Below are positions 29,363 to 39,433 of a DNA stretch of 64,000 nucleotides, piece by piece. Within the stretch, counting starts at the first letter, position 1. Each line of letters begins with the position of its first letter. Source of the stretch: Mycobacterium sp. D16Q13 (GTDB taxonomy: Bacteria; Actinomycetota; Actinomycetes; Mycobacteriales; Mycobacteriaceae). Under the pieces are notes generated by a model, which had not been told where the DNA came from, searched no databases, and was given only the letters and a program-made list of their open reading frames with translations. The stretch covers positions 124,001 through 188,000 of the forward strand of contig NZ_MAEW01000001.1 in NCBI RefSeq assembly GCF_002013375.1, written 5' to 3'. The translations under genes were made by a program, and so were the position numbers.

Positions 29363-29836
29363 GTGATCCAGGAACGCATCGACATTGCCGTCGCCGCTAG
29401 GCCCGAAACCGTCCTCGAGGTGCTCAAGGATGTGGAGTCCGTCGATAGTTGGCTGCGCCCACATCTGCCGACGTGGCCGCCGGTCGCCAGCACGATGACT
29501 GTCGTCGAATCATTTGACGACGGCTCGCCGCGGCTGGTGCGAACGGTGAGTACCACGCTCGGAATCTCCGATGATTCCCTGACCGAGTACGAGTGGTACC
29601 CCGACGGCTGTCGGCTCACCCTGCTGGAAAGCAGAACCCTGCGCCACAACGTCAGCCGGTTCACCGTCGTCCCCGATGACCCCGAATCCCGCCTTACCGC
29701 CGACATCTCCCTGGATCTCAAGATCCGATTGCCCGGCCTACTGGAGCGGCAGCTCAAGAAGACCCAGGTGGGATTTGTCCGCAGCTTCCAGCGCGCGCTG
29801 GCCGCGGAATCCGCACGGCGCGAGCTGAATTCGTAG
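29363..29836 (+). CDS. SRPBCC-family protein
   Basis: 157 residues from GTG 29363, preceded by GGAAGGA. Pattern of a polyketide cyclase/START-like fold: ERIDIAVAARPETVLEVLKDVESVDSWLRPHLP, a central beta sheet (TEYEWYPDGCRLTLLES) and a C-terminal helix (LLERQLKKTQVGFVRSFQRAL). Such mycobacterial proteins bind hydrophobic ligands; function unknown. The 135-base gap upstream is AT-rich and holds a CTTTAG...CTAAAG inverted repeat. Confidence 0.72.
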   Translation: MIQERIDIAVAARPETVLEVLKDVESVDSWLRPHLPTWPPVASTMTVVESFDDGSPRLVRTVSTTLGISDDSLTEYEWYPDGCRLTLLESRTLRHNVSRFTVVPDDPESRLTADISLDLKIRLPGLLERQLKKTQVGFVRSFQRALAAESARRELNS

Positions 29837-29845
29837 CGATCCCGG

Positions 29846-30262
29846 TCAGTGCGAACCCGCGCCAGCGGCACGCCGTTTGACCGAACGCAGCAGATGGTTG
29901 GTCACCACCACGTGGCCGCGCGTACCGATCACCAGCGCACGGTAGATCCGGCCGCGTAGCCCGGGAAAATCCGCATACGTTTGCGCACGCAGCTGAGTAC
30001 CACCGTCGCGGGTCTCGGCGAGTTCGAATACCAGCTCGTAGCGCGAAAAGCGGTGCTTCCCGGCCAAACTCAGCCGTTGTTCGGGGTCGATACCGTCCAC
30101 AGCGAAGCCCGCACGCGGACTGGCGCCCAGCACGGCGCCAAGCGGACTGCGCTCAGCGGATCTCAGCACGGCGTCAACGTAGTGCCGCAGGCTCGCCCAC
30201 ACCCGGTCCCGCGGCGCGTCGATACGGATCGCATGCTCGTCAATATAGGATGGATGTTCCAT
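29846..30262 (-). CDS. SRPBCC-family protein divergent from TetR gene
   Basis: 138 residues: HAIRIDAPRDRVWASLRHYVDAVL, then AGKHRFSRYELVFELAET and RAQTYADFPGLRGRIYRALVIGTRGHVVVTNHLLRSV, a START-like fold ending in the usual long helix. The start codon lies inside one of two repeated operator palindromes shared with the divergent TetR gene, so it is very likely repressed by that regulator. Ligand unknown. Confidence 0.75.
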   Translation of the reverse strand: MEHPSYIDEHAIRIDAPRDRVWASLRHYVDAVLRSAERSPLGAVLGASPRAGFAVDGIDPEQRLSLAGKHRFSRYELVFELAETRDGGTQLRAQTYADFPGLRGRIYRALVIGTRGHVVVTNHLLRSVKRRAAGAGSH

Positions 30263-30298
30263 ATCTCATGGTTTACCAGAATTAGGATGGATATTCCA
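30250..30298. promoter_or_regulatory. duplicated operator between SRPBCC gene and TetR gene
   Basis: Two direct copies of TAGGATGGATrTTCCA lie 37 bases apart (centres about 30256 and 30293). Each contains a short dyad: ATGGA-TGT-TCCAT at 30250-30262, which includes the SRPBCC start codon, and TGGA-TAT-TCCA at 30288-30298, which ends one base before the TetR start codon. Strong candidates for TetR binding. Confidence 0.72.
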
Positions 30299-30299
30299 G

Positions 30300-30875
30300 A
30301 TGGCTCCCGAACGCAAGCACACCAGCGATGCCATCCTCGACGCGGTGCGATCACTATTGCTCGACGGCGGCCCCCGTGCCGCAACCATCGCGGCTATCTC
30401 GAGCGCCTCGGGCGCTCCGGCCGGAACCCTGAACCATCGCTTCGGCAACCGCGAAGCCATCATGTCGGCCACCTGGCTACGTGCGGTGGAGCGCTTCCAC
30501 GAACACGCGTTCCGCGCACTGCACTCCTCCGTGGATCCCATTGACATTGCTGTGGCGCTTGCACTTTCAGTGCCGGGGTTCGCACGCTCCTATCCCGATG
30601 ACGCCCGGCTACTGTTTTCCCTACGTAGCGCCGATGTCCTTGGAGCAGCCGGCGCGGCGAGGGCACTAGACACGATGAATGAACCGTTGTTCGCCGCGAT
30701 GCGGGATCTGACGCGGGCCGTCTATGGCCACACTGACGCACGAAGCCGCGACCGGCTCGTGCGCGCAGTGGTCGACTTGCCGTATGCGGCGGTTCGACGC
30801 CACATGCCCGGCCTGCCCGGGTGGCTCGAAGAAGATCTGACAGAGGCTGTCCGCACCTTGTTGGCGACGCGGTGA
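30300..30875 (+). CDS. TetR-family regulator
   Basis: 191 residues. N-terminal TetR helix-turn-helix: TSDAILDAVRSLLLDGGPRAATIAAISSASGAPAGTLNHRFGNREAIMSATW. The C-terminal domain is unassigned. Abuts a duplicated palindrome and is divergent from an SRPBCC gene. Its stop overlaps the start of the EamA transporter gene (GTGA), suggesting that regulator and exporter are one operon and that the effector may be a transported compound. Confidence 0.87.
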   Translation: MAPERKHTSDAILDAVRSLLLDGGPRAATIAAISSASGAPAGTLNHRFGNREAIMSATWLRAVERFHEHAFRALHSSVDPIDIAVALALSVPGFARSYPDDARLLFSLRSADVLGAAGAARALDTMNEPLFAAMRDLTRAVYGHTDARSRDRLVRAVVDLPYAAVRRHMPGLPGWLEEDLTEAVRTLLATR

Positions 30876-31744
30876 CTCAACCTGAGCGCCACCGGCTCGC
30901 GGCACCCGCCCTCATGCTGGTCAGCGGCACCTCGCTGTACATCGGTGCCGCCGCTGGAGTCAGCCTGTTTCGGTGGCTCGACCCGGTAAGCGTGGCCTGG
31001 CTGCGGATATGCGGTGCGGCGCTGGTGTTTCTCGCCATCGCCCGGCCCGGACGTGCGGCCTGGCGGGGCCGGGCACTGTGGTGGGCAGGCGGCTTTGGGC
31101 TGGTCACCGCCCTGATGAATATGTCGTTCTATCTCGCGATCGACCGACTGCCGCTGGGCACTGCGGTGGCGATCGAATTCCTGGGACCGATCAGTGTCGC
31201 GGCGATCGGCTCGCGATCCCTCCGCGAGGGATTCTCGGTTCTGGCCGCTCTCGTCGGTGTCCTCCTGATCGCCGACGTGCAGCTCACCGCCGAGCCCGCG
31301 GGGATGGCATTCGCGCTGCTCGCGGCGCTGTTCTGGGCCGGATACATTGTGCTCGGCAAACGTGTTGCGCTACAGGGTAATCCGGCCGACTCGCTGGCGG
31401 TCGGATTCACCGTCGCCATGATCGTGACCGTGCCGGTCTTGGCTTTCGGTATCGCCGGCACTCATGGCGAGATACCCGTCGGCCATGTCCTCGTGCTGGG
31501 GCTCCTGATGGGCGTGCTCTCCAACGTCATCCCCTACGGCCTTGACCAGGTGATCCTGCGACGGGCGGGGCAGAGCCACTTCGCAGTGCTCCTCGCGCTG
31601 CTTCCGCTCTCCGCGACCGCGATCGGCGTGCTCGTCATGCACCAGATTCCCAGCACACCAGAGCTTTTCGGTATTCTCGCGATCGTGATCGCCGTCGCTT
31701 CACGCCGAGACCGGGACCCGAACGGCACCCCGGCCGCACTGTGA
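30872..31744 (+). CDS. EamA/RhtA-type drug/metabolite exporter
   Basis: 290 residues with ten predicted membrane helices in two homologous halves. Family-type segments: WLRICGAALVFLAIARP, FYLAIDRLPLGTAVAIEFLGPISVA in the first half and VIPYGLDQVILRRAGQSHFAVLLALLPLSATAIGVLV in the second, most like RhtA (threonine/homoserine exporter) proteins. GTG start overlaps the TetR stop. Substrate unknown. Confidence 0.83.
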   Translation: MTQPERHRLAAPALMLVSGTSLYIGAAAGVSLFRWLDPVSVAWLRICGAALVFLAIARPGRAAWRGRALWWAGGFGLVTALMNMSFYLAIDRLPLGTAVAIEFLGPISVAAIGSRSLREGFSVLAALVGVLLIADVQLTAEPAGMAFALLAALFWAGYIVLGKRVALQGNPADSLAVGFTVAMIVTVPVLAFGIAGTHGEIPVGHVLVLGLLMGVLSNVIPYGLDQVILRRAGQSHFAVLLALLPLSATAIGVLVMHQIPSTPELFGILAIVIAVASRRDRDPNGTPAAL

Positions 31745-31873
31745 TGCCGTGCCGACGACCCGCACAAAACTTTCGCTACCTGGCCACTCTTAGCGCTTGT
31801 CAGGACGTGCTCAGCCTGTGCCCGTACACTCCGCGGACAACTGGATAGTGACGGACTCGGAAGGCATTAATCG

Positions 31874-33745
31874 ATGAAGACTGCGACCGACTGGGGCACC
31901 GAGGTATGGCGATCGCTGGTGTGGATCGGCTGGGTATTGCCGGTAACCATTGCAGTTTTTCTCACCATCGCGTTCTTGATCATTCGGTTCACGCAGTGGG
32001 GCCGTCAATTCTGGCGCATCACGGGCCAGTACTTCACCACACGTGAAGGGCGGGTCGGCTGGGCGCTGTTGGCACTGGTACTGCTCTCCGTCGTGGTGAA
32101 TGTCCGCCTGTCGGTGGTATTCACCTATTACTACAACGACATGTCGGCATCGATCCAGTACATCGTCCAGGCGCTAGCGCGCGATGGCCAGGGCATGCCG
32201 GAGGCCAAGGCGTTCTTCTGGCTCAACATCCGCCGGTTCTGCCTGTTGGCGGGCATCAACATCGTGGTAGTGGTTACCGACCTGTATCTGCTGCAGGCGT
32301 TCATCATTCGGTGGCGCGTATGGCTTACCGACCGCATTACCTCCGACTGGCTCTCGAAGCGGGCCTTCTATCGATCACGTTTCATCGACAACACCATCGA
32401 CAACCCCGATCAGCGTATTCAGGCTGATATCAACAACTTTGTCGCCATGTCGGTCGCACCGGAGCAGCTACAGAGTTCCTCGCTGCACCTGGCATTCGGC
32501 GCGGTGAATGCGTGCATCTCGCTGCCCTCGTTCACCATCATCCTGTGGGATCTATCCGGACCGCTGAACATTTTCGGATTTGAGATGCCCAGAGCCCTGG
32601 TGTTTCTCACCTACATCTATGTGATCGTAACGACCCTGATCGCGTTCCGGATCGGACGCCCACTGATCCGCAGATACTTCCTCAACGAACGCCTCAACGC
32701 CATGTTCCGCTATGCCCTGGTGCGCCTGCGCGACACCTCGGAAAGCGTGGCGTTCTACCGCGGCGAAAAAGCCGAGGCCAAGCAGCTCAAGGGCCGCTTC
32801 GATGGAATCATCGACAACTTCTGGCAGCTGGTGTATCGAAGCATGGGCTTCACCGGCTGGAACTTCGCGGTATCGCAAACCGCAGCGGTTTTCAACTCCG
32901 TTCTGCAGGTTCCGCGGCTGATCGCAGGGCAGATTACCTACGGCGACGTAAGTCAGAGCGCCAGCGCCGCCGGCCAGCTGCAGACCTCCCTATCCTTCTT
33001 CCGGAATGCCTACGACAACTTCGCCGCCTACCGCGCCACCGTCATGCGCCTCGACGGCCTGTTGGAAGCCGACGCGCAGTCACGCGAGCTGCCCATGCTC
33101 GAACCCGGCGATCAGGCGGATGGTGTCACGCTGCACAACATCTACGTCCGTAAGCCCAATGGTGACACTCTGATTGACGACCTGAACCTCAGCCTCAACG
33201 CGGGGGACGCACTGCTCATCAAGGGACGGTCGGGCGGCGGCAAGACCACACTGCTGCGCTCATTGGCCGGACTGTGGCCGTACACCGATGGCGACTGGAC
33301 CCGCCCCGGCGGCGAGCATGAGACCTTGTTCCTGTCGCAGATGCCCTATCTCCCATTGGGCGATCTGCGTGCGGCAGTGACTTACCCCGCGCCGCCGGAC
33401 ACCTTTACCGATGAAGAATTGCGCACCACACTCGACAAGGTGGCGCTTGGTCACTTGTCCGACCGGCTCCACGAAGAATCCGACTGGATCAAGGTTCTCT
33501 CCCCAGGCGAGCAGCAACGCGTCGCGTTCGCGCGAATACTGCTTCTCAAACCCAAGGCCATCTTCATGGATGAGTCGACATCTTCACTCGACGAGGGGCT
33601 GGAGTTCGCGCTCTACCGCCTGCTCCGCACCGAGATTCCCGACTGCACACTCGTCAGCGTCGGCCATCGCAGCACGATCGATCAGCACCATGACCAGAAG
33701 CTGCAGCTGGAGGCCGATGGACGGTGGTCGCTGTCCCCCGTCTAA
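31874..33745 (+). CDS. bacA: BacA/SbmA-like ABC transporter (fused permease and ATPase, Rv1819c-like)
   Basis: 623 residues. N-terminal SbmA/BacA-type membrane domain (GQYFTTREGRVGWALLALVLLSVVVNVRLSVVFTYYYNDM, then RWRVWLTDRITSDWL and NPDQRIQADINNFV) fused to an ATPase with Walker A LLIKGRSGGGKTTLLRSL near 451, signature LSPGEQQRVAFARIL and Walker B AIFMDESTSSLD. Rv1819c (639 residues) imports vitamin B12 and hydrophilic compounds such as bleomycin in M. tuberculosis. Located away from the Rv1819c context here. RBS GGAAGG precedes ATG 31874. Confidence 0.9.
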   Translation: MKTATDWGTEVWRSLVWIGWVLPVTIAVFLTIAFLIIRFTQWGRQFWRITGQYFTTREGRVGWALLALVLLSVVVNVRLSVVFTYYYNDMSASIQYIVQALARDGQGMPEAKAFFWLNIRRFCLLAGINIVVVVTDLYLLQAFIIRWRVWLTDRITSDWLSKRAFYRSRFIDNTIDNPDQRIQADINNFVAMSVAPEQLQSSSLHLAFGAVNACISLPSFTIILWDLSGPLNIFGFEMPRALVFLTYIYVIVTTLIAFRIGRPLIRRYFLNERLNAMFRYALVRLRDTSESVAFYRGEKAEAKQLKGRFDGIIDNFWQLVYRSMGFTGWNFAVSQTAAVFNSVLQVPRLIAGQITYGDVSQSASAAGQLQTSLSFFRNAYDNFAAYRATVMRLDGLLEADAQSRELPMLEPGDQADGVTLHNIYVRKPNGDTLIDDLNLSLNAGDALLIKGRSGGGKTTLLRSLAGLWPYTDGDWTRPGGEHETLFLSQMPYLPLGDLRAAVTYPAPPDTFTDEELRTTLDKVALGHLSDRLHEESDWIKVLSPGEQQRVAFARILLLKPKAIFMDESTSSLDEGLEFALYRLLRTEIPDCTLVSVGHRSTIDQHHDQKLQLEADGRWSLSPV

Positions 33746-33815
33746 GCGCGCGTCATGTGCGGGGCGAGTAGTCTGAGATCGGTAGCTTCGTTAACTATCG
33801 CAAAAGGACGCATAT

Positions 33816-34859
33816 ATGGTCACCGTCTCCGCCTACGCCGCAACATCCGGTAAGGAACCGCTGGTCCCCATCACGATCGAGCGCCGTGAGCTCGGTCCGC
33901 ACGACGTCTTCATCGACATCAAGTTCGCCGGCATCTGCCACTCCGATATCCACACCGTCCGCGACGAATGGGGACGTGCCAACTACCCGATCGTGCCCGG
34001 CCACGAGATCGCCGGCGTCATCAGCGCTGTCGGTTCGGAGGTCACCAAGTTCAAGCCGGGCGATCATGCGGGTGTTGGCTGCATGGTCGAGTCGTGCCGC
34101 ACCTGTCCGCAGTGCCTGGCCGGGCTGCAGCAGTACTGCAGTGGCGGCGGCATGGTCGGCACCTATGGCGCCAAGGACCGCGACGGAACCCAGACGCAGG
34201 GTGGCTACAGCCAGGCCGTCGTCGTCAACGAGGATTTCGTGCTGCACATCCCCGACAGCCTCCCGTTGGACAAGGCAGCTCCGCTGCTGTGCGCGGGCAT
34301 CACCACCTACTCACCACTGCGGCACTGGGGTGCCGGTCCGGGCAAGCGCGTTGCGGTCATCGGACTCGGCGGACTTGGGCACATGGCCGTCAAGCTGGGT
34401 GCCGCGATGGGCGCCGAGATCACGGTGCTGAGCCAGTCGCTCAAGAAGCTGGAAGACGGACTGAGCCTGGGTGCCAGCCACTACTACGCCACCTCCGACC
34501 CAGACACCTTCAAGAACCTGCGCTACGGCTTCGACCTCATCCTCAACACGGTCTCCGCCAATCTCGACATGGGCAAGTACCTCGGTCTGCTCAATGTGGA
34601 CGGGACGCTGGTCGAGCTGGGCGCACCGGAGAACCCCATCGAAGTTCCGGCCTTCCCACTGCTGTTCGGCCGCCGTAGCCTGTCCGGTTCCGGCATCGGC
34701 GGTATCCCGGAAACCCAAGAGATGCTTGACTTCTGCGCCGAGCACAACATCGGCTCCGAGATCGAGGTCATCGACGCCGACTACATCAACGAGGCGTACG
34801 AGCGTGTGATCGCCAGCGACGTGCGGTACCGGTTCGTCATCGACACCGCCACTTTGTAA
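33816..34859 (+). CDS. adhC: NADP-dependent zinc alcohol dehydrogenase
   Basis: 347 residues, medium-chain dehydrogenase of the cinnamyl-alcohol-dehydrogenase type, orthologous to Rv3045 (AdhC). Catalytic zinc ligands: Cys in [10 protein letters not shown], His in PGHEIAGVI and a later Cys in [11 protein letters not shown]. Structural zinc cysteines: [17 protein letters not shown]. Cofactor motif [13 protein letters not shown]. Reduces aldehydes, possibly including products of carboxylic acid reductase at 3.2 kb (inference). AAAAGGACG precedes ATG 33816. Confidence 0.92.
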   Translation: MVTVSAYAATSGKEPLVPITIERRELGPHDVFIDIKFAGICHSDIHTVRDEWGRANYPIVPGHEIAGVISAVGSEVTKFKPGDHAGVGCMVESCRTCPQCLAGLQQYCSGGGMVGTYGAKDRDGTQTQGGYSQAVVVNEDFVLHIPDSLPLDKAAPLLCAGITTYSPLRHWGAGPGKRVAVIGLGGLGHMAVKLGAAMGAEITVLSQSLKKLEDGLSLGASHYYATSDPDTFKNLRYGFDLILNTVSANLDMGKYLGLLNVDGTLVELGAPENPIEVPAFPLLFGRRSLSGSGIGGIPETQEMLDFCAEHNIGSEIEVIDADYINEAYERVIASDVRYRFVIDTATL

Positions 34860-34915
34860 GTTTCACCCCGAGTACAACCGGTGACTGATGTCGTCGGGGT
34901 GCCGATGCTGAGGGG

Positions 34916-36367
34916 ATGACCCGCGTCATCCGTTTCAACGCGTTCGACATGAATTGCGTTGCGCACCAATCCCCCGGCTTATGGCGGCACCCCGACGACC
35001 AGTCCTGGCGGTACAAGGATCTGTCCTACTGGACAAATCTGGCCAAGCTCCTGGAACGCGGCCGCTTCGACGGACTGTTCATCGCCGACGTGCTTGGCAC
35101 CTACGACATCTATGACGCCAGCGACGAGGCGGCCATCCGCCAGGCCGCGCAGATTCCGGTCGCCGATCCCCTGCTGTTGGTCTCGGCGATGGCGCTTGTC
35201 ACCGAGCATCTCGGCTTCGGGGTCACCACTGGTACCGGATTCGAACACCCATATCCGTTCGCGCGCAGGCTATCCACACTCGATCACCTCACCGGAGGCC
35301 GAGTCGGATGGAACGTCGTCACCGGGTACCTACCCGCCGCGGCACGCAACATGGGACAAACCGACCAGCCAGCACACGACGCCCGCTACGACCACGCCGA
35401 CGAGTATCTAGAGGTGCTCTACAAGCTGTGGGAAGGCTCCTGGGAGGACGACGCCGTCGTCCGCGATGCTACCCGTGGGGTCTTCACCGATCCCGACAAG
35501 GTGCACCACATCGGCCATGAGGGAACGCATTTCACCGTTCCCGGTGTCCATCTCGTTGAGCCATCGCCGCAGCGGACTCCGGTGATCTACCAGGCAGGAT
35601 CGTCGCCGCGCGGGGTGCGCTTCGCCGCGGAGAACGCCGAGGCGGTCTTCACCGCGGCCCCCACCAAGGATCTGCTGCGCCAGACGGTCACCACGATCCG
35701 CCGCGAGCTGGAACTCGCCGGACGAGATCCCTACTCCGCCAAAATCTTCAACCTCACCACCGTGGTCACCGGCGAGAATTCCGAGGCTGCGCACGCCAAG
35801 CACCGCGAGCTGCTGAGCTATGGCAGCGCCGAGGGCGCACTGGTCTTCATGTCCGGCTGGATGGGCGTCGACCTGGCCCGCTACGGCCTCGACGAGCCGA
35901 TCGGAAATGTGGACTCCAACGCGATCCTGTCGGCTGTCGCGGCGTTTCAGGCCGCCACCGATGACGGCCGGGAATGGACGGTGCGCGACATCGCCGAGTG
36001 GGGCGAGATCGGCGGCATGGGCCCGCTTGTCATCGGCTCAGGCACCGAGGTGGCCGACACGCTGCAGGAGTGGGTGGCGGAAACCGATGTCGATGGCTTC
36101 AACCTGGCCTACGCGATCACACCGGGCACCTTCGAGGACTTCATCGAGTATGTGGTCCCGGTATTGACCGAACGTGGTGCATACCAAAATAGCTACACCC
36201 CAGGAACATTGCGCCACAAGCTACTGGGCAATGGTGATCGGTTGCCCACGGAGCACCGGGGCGCCAAGTACCGGATCGGCGGACCGCTGTCGACAATCGT
36301 CGATCGACCGTCCACCGTGCCCTCGTCGTCGGGGTCTGCCGCGCCCGCTCCTACCCGGGGGCGATAG
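34916..36367 (+). CDS. NtaA/SnaA/DszA-family FMN-dependent monooxygenase
   Basis: 483 residues of the bacterial luciferase-like superfamily, DszA/NtaA branch: FNAFDMNCVAHQSPGLWRHPDD, RGRFDGLFIADVLGTYDIYD, RRLSTLDHLTGGRVGWNVVTGYLPAAARNMG, PVIYQAGSSPRGVRFAAENAEAVF and DGFNLAYAITPGTFEDFIEYVVPVL. These enzymes need a separate NAD(P)H:FMN reductase; one candidate lies at 60.5 kb. The substrate is probably a sulfone, chelator or related xenobiotic, unspecified. Confidence 0.9.
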   Translation: MTRVIRFNAFDMNCVAHQSPGLWRHPDDQSWRYKDLSYWTNLAKLLERGRFDGLFIADVLGTYDIYDASDEAAIRQAAQIPVADPLLLVSAMALVTEHLGFGVTTGTGFEHPYPFARRLSTLDHLTGGRVGWNVVTGYLPAAARNMGQTDQPAHDARYDHADEYLEVLYKLWEGSWEDDAVVRDATRGVFTDPDKVHHIGHEGTHFTVPGVHLVEPSPQRTPVIYQAGSSPRGVRFAAENAEAVFTAAPTKDLLRQTVTTIRRELELAGRDPYSAKIFNLTTVVTGENSEAAHAKHRELLSYGSAEGALVFMSGWMGVDLARYGLDEPIGNVDSNAILSAVAAFQAATDDGREWTVRDIAEWGEIGGMGPLVIGSGTEVADTLQEWVAETDVDGFNLAYAITPGTFEDFIEYVVPVLTERGAYQNSYTPGTLRHKLLGNGDRLPTEHRGAKYRIGGPLSTIVDRPSTVPSSSGSAAPAPTRGR

Positions 36368-36376
36368 ATTGCGCCC

Positions 36377-36901
36377 ATGGAAAACCGGGGCGCCAAGGCC
36401 CTGCTGGTCACATACGTTGCCGCGCTGTGCCTGACAGCCCTGGGCGCCTGCACCGCCTCCGCCGAACCGCCGCCGGATTTCCCTGACCTGAGCCAGCTCC
36501 CCACCGTCGACTCCCGGCAGTACTTCAGCGTCAAGGTCTATCGTTTCGCCACACCCGATGGCGTCGTGTGCGAAAGCGCCGGATGGAATCCGTACTTTCA
36601 GTGGACCTGCGTTGGACCGAAGGGCAGCGGGTCAGCCCAGTTGGATCTGGGCACCTATGCGCGGAACAACGGCGCGCCCGCGACAGTGGGCGAATCGCAG
36701 GGCAACCCCGACCTGTCCCGCGTCCCAGTGCTCCCTGAGCATCACCAGATGCGGATAGCGGCCCCCGTGCACAACAACGACAGCAGCCAGACAACGTTGG
36801 TATGTGCCACTCCGGCACCCAAAACCACTGCCTGTTTGGTCGACGATGTCCGTGGTACCCACGGATTTGTGTTGAGCCCAGAACGCAACTGGGCGTTCTA
36901 G
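36377..36901 (+). CDS. exported protein of unknown function
   Basis: 174 residues. Signal peptide (LLVTYVAALCLTALGACTASAEP) with either a lipobox-like LGAC or signal peptidase I cleavage after ASA. The mature part has four cysteines, probably paired (VVCESAG, WTCVGP, LVCATP, TACLVDD), and no known domain. Resembles small secreted mycobacterial proteins with two disulfides. Ends on TAG directly adjacent to the convergent DUF3349 stop. Confidence 0.7.
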   Translation: MENRGAKALLVTYVAALCLTALGACTASAEPPPDFPDLSQLPTVDSRQYFSVKVYRFATPDGVVCESAGWNPYFQWTCVGPKGSGSAQLDLGTYARNNGAPATVGESQGNPDLSRVPVLPEHHQMRIAAPVHNNDSSQTTLVCATPAPKTTACLVDDVRGTHGFVLSPERNWAF

Positions 36902-37231
36902 TTACGCGTTGAGCGCGGTGGCGTCCACACCGGCCAGGGGCCAACCGCCAGCGGCCAGGCGTGAGGCAACACGCGAAATATCTTGAGCGGTCGGCTCATC
37001 CTTGGTCACATCCGAGATGAACTTCTCGATCTCGTCCTTGCTCACCACACCGTCCAGCTGTGCAACCGATACGGGGTCGGTCAGCTTGGCGACAACTTCC
37101 TTGACCTGCTCTTCGGTCAGCGTGCGGCGCAGCAGCGCCAACAGCGGGAATCGATCCGTGGGGGGAACCCCCTCCGGGTATCCGGCGGACAGCCAGGAAA
37201 GGATCGAACCGATAATCGATGTGCTCGTCAC
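36902..37231 (-). CDS. DUF3349 protein (Rv3046c-like)
   Basis: 109 residues, GTG start at 37231. DUF3349 pattern: ILSWLSAGYPEGVPPTDRFPLLALLRRTLTEEQVKEVV, then DEIEKFISDVTKDEPTAQDISRVASRLAAGGWPL. Small helical protein conserved in mycobacteria, found next to adhC and nrdF2 as in M. tuberculosis. Function unknown. Confidence 0.88.
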   Translation of the reverse strand: MTSTSIIGSILSWLSAGYPEGVPPTDRFPLLALLRRTLTEEQVKEVVAKLTDPVSVAQLDGVVSKDEIEKFISDVTKDEPTAQDISRVASRLAAGGWPLAGVDATALNA

Positions 37232-37325
37232 GGTAATAGTGTCCCCGCAGCGGGTTCACAGCGCGAGGTGACATCAGTACAGTTCACCGGCCGTTCATTT
37301 GTGCATCCGCCACTACCTGCGACCC

Positions 37326-37371
37326 GACAGGAAAGCCCCCGAACACTTGGCGTGTCGGGGGCTTTCCTGTC
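37326..37371 (-). terminator. intrinsic-type terminator after nrdF2
   Basis: A perfect 17-base stem: left arm 37326-37342, right arm 37355-37371, core AAAGCCCCCGA/TCGGGGGCTTT, with the 12-base loop allowing a further CAC/GTG pairing. It begins 18 bases beyond the nrdF2 stop on the minus strand. There is no long U-tract, as is usual for mycobacterial hairpin terminators. Confidence 0.75.
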
Positions 37372-37388
37372 TCGTGACGTCGAGAAAC

Positions 37389-38468
<1,080 letters not shown>

Positions 38469-38537
38469 TTAAGCGTGTCGAGCCCAATCACGAGAATCCC
38501 TAGTGACGCAAACTTGACACATGTAAAGTCCGTGGTC

Positions 38538-39404
38538 ATGGGCTCATCCAGGGACAAGATCTACGGGAAAACTATCGCCATCACCGGTGCCGCACGCGGG
38601 ATCGGCTACGCCACCGCCACCGCACTGCTGCGTCGGGGCGCTCGGGTGGTGATCGGCGACCGTGATGTCGAGGCGCTCGGAGCCGCGGTCGAGGGCCTCA
38701 AGGAAGAAGGAAACGTCGACGCCCATCCCGTGGACGTGACCGACCCCGCCTCGTTCAAGCGATTTCTGGAGGCCGCCGGCGCCGGCGGACCGGTCGATGT
38801 GCTCGTCAACAATGCGGGTGTCATGCCGATCGGGCCGTTCCTGTCCACGAGCGACGGGGCGATCCGGTCGATGCTGGAAGTCAACCTGTACGGCGTCATC
38901 AATGGGTGTCGCCTGGCGCTTCCCGAGATGGTGGCACGCCGCGGCGGTCAGATCGTCAACATCGCATCCGTGGCCGGCCTCATGGCGGCACCCGGTATGG
39001 CGGTGTACAACGCTTCCAAGTTCGGCGTTGTCGGTCTGTCCCGCGCGCTGAGCGACGAGTTCGAGCCGCAAGGGGTCCAGGTCAGCGCCGTATTGCCGAC
39101 TTTCACCAACACCGAGTTGATCGCGGGCACCGATTCGACCGGCGCACAGAAACCCGTCGAACCCGAAGACATCGCGGCGGCGGTGGTGCGGATCATCGAG
39201 AAGCCGCGCGTCCAGGTCACAGTCCCGAAGCCACTCGGCGCGGTGACCACAATCGTCAATTCACTGCCCACCAAGGTCCGCCGATTCATGAGCAAGAAGA
39301 CCGGAACCGACCGCGTGTTCCTCGAGATCGACACGAAAGCACGCAGCGCGTACGAGAACCGTGCAGGTTCGAGCCTGGGTGTGACCAAACCCGAGGGCGA
39401 ATAG
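38538..39404 (+). CDS. short-chain dehydrogenase/reductase
   Basis: 288 residues. Cofactor motif TGAARGIGYATATALL, NNAGVMPIGPFL, catalytic serine in VNIASVAGLMA and the YxxxK pair in YNASKFGVVGLSRAL. The C-terminal extension (TVIVNSLPTKVRRFMSKKTG-like region) is typical of mycobacterial membrane-associated SDRs. A TTGACA lies at 38514-38519. Divergent from nrdF2; marks the left edge of the segment that separates nrdF2 from nrdHIE. Substrate unknown. Confidence 0.87.
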   Translation: MGSSRDKIYGKTIAITGAARGIGYATATALLRRGARVVIGDRDVEALGAAVEGLKEEGNVDAHPVDVTDPASFKRFLEAAGAGGPVDVLVNNAGVMPIGPFLSTSDGAIRSMLEVNLYGVINGCRLALPEMVARRGGQIVNIASVAGLMAAPGMAVYNASKFGVVGLSRALSDEFEPQGVQVSAVLPTFTNTELIAGTDSTGAQKPVEPEDIAAAVVRIIEKPRVQVTVPKPLGAVTTIVNSLPTKVRRFMSKKTGTDRVFLEIDTKARSAYENRAGSSLGVTKPEGE

Positions 39405-39433
39405 ACGCACTCGCGGCCCTTACTATTTGATAT

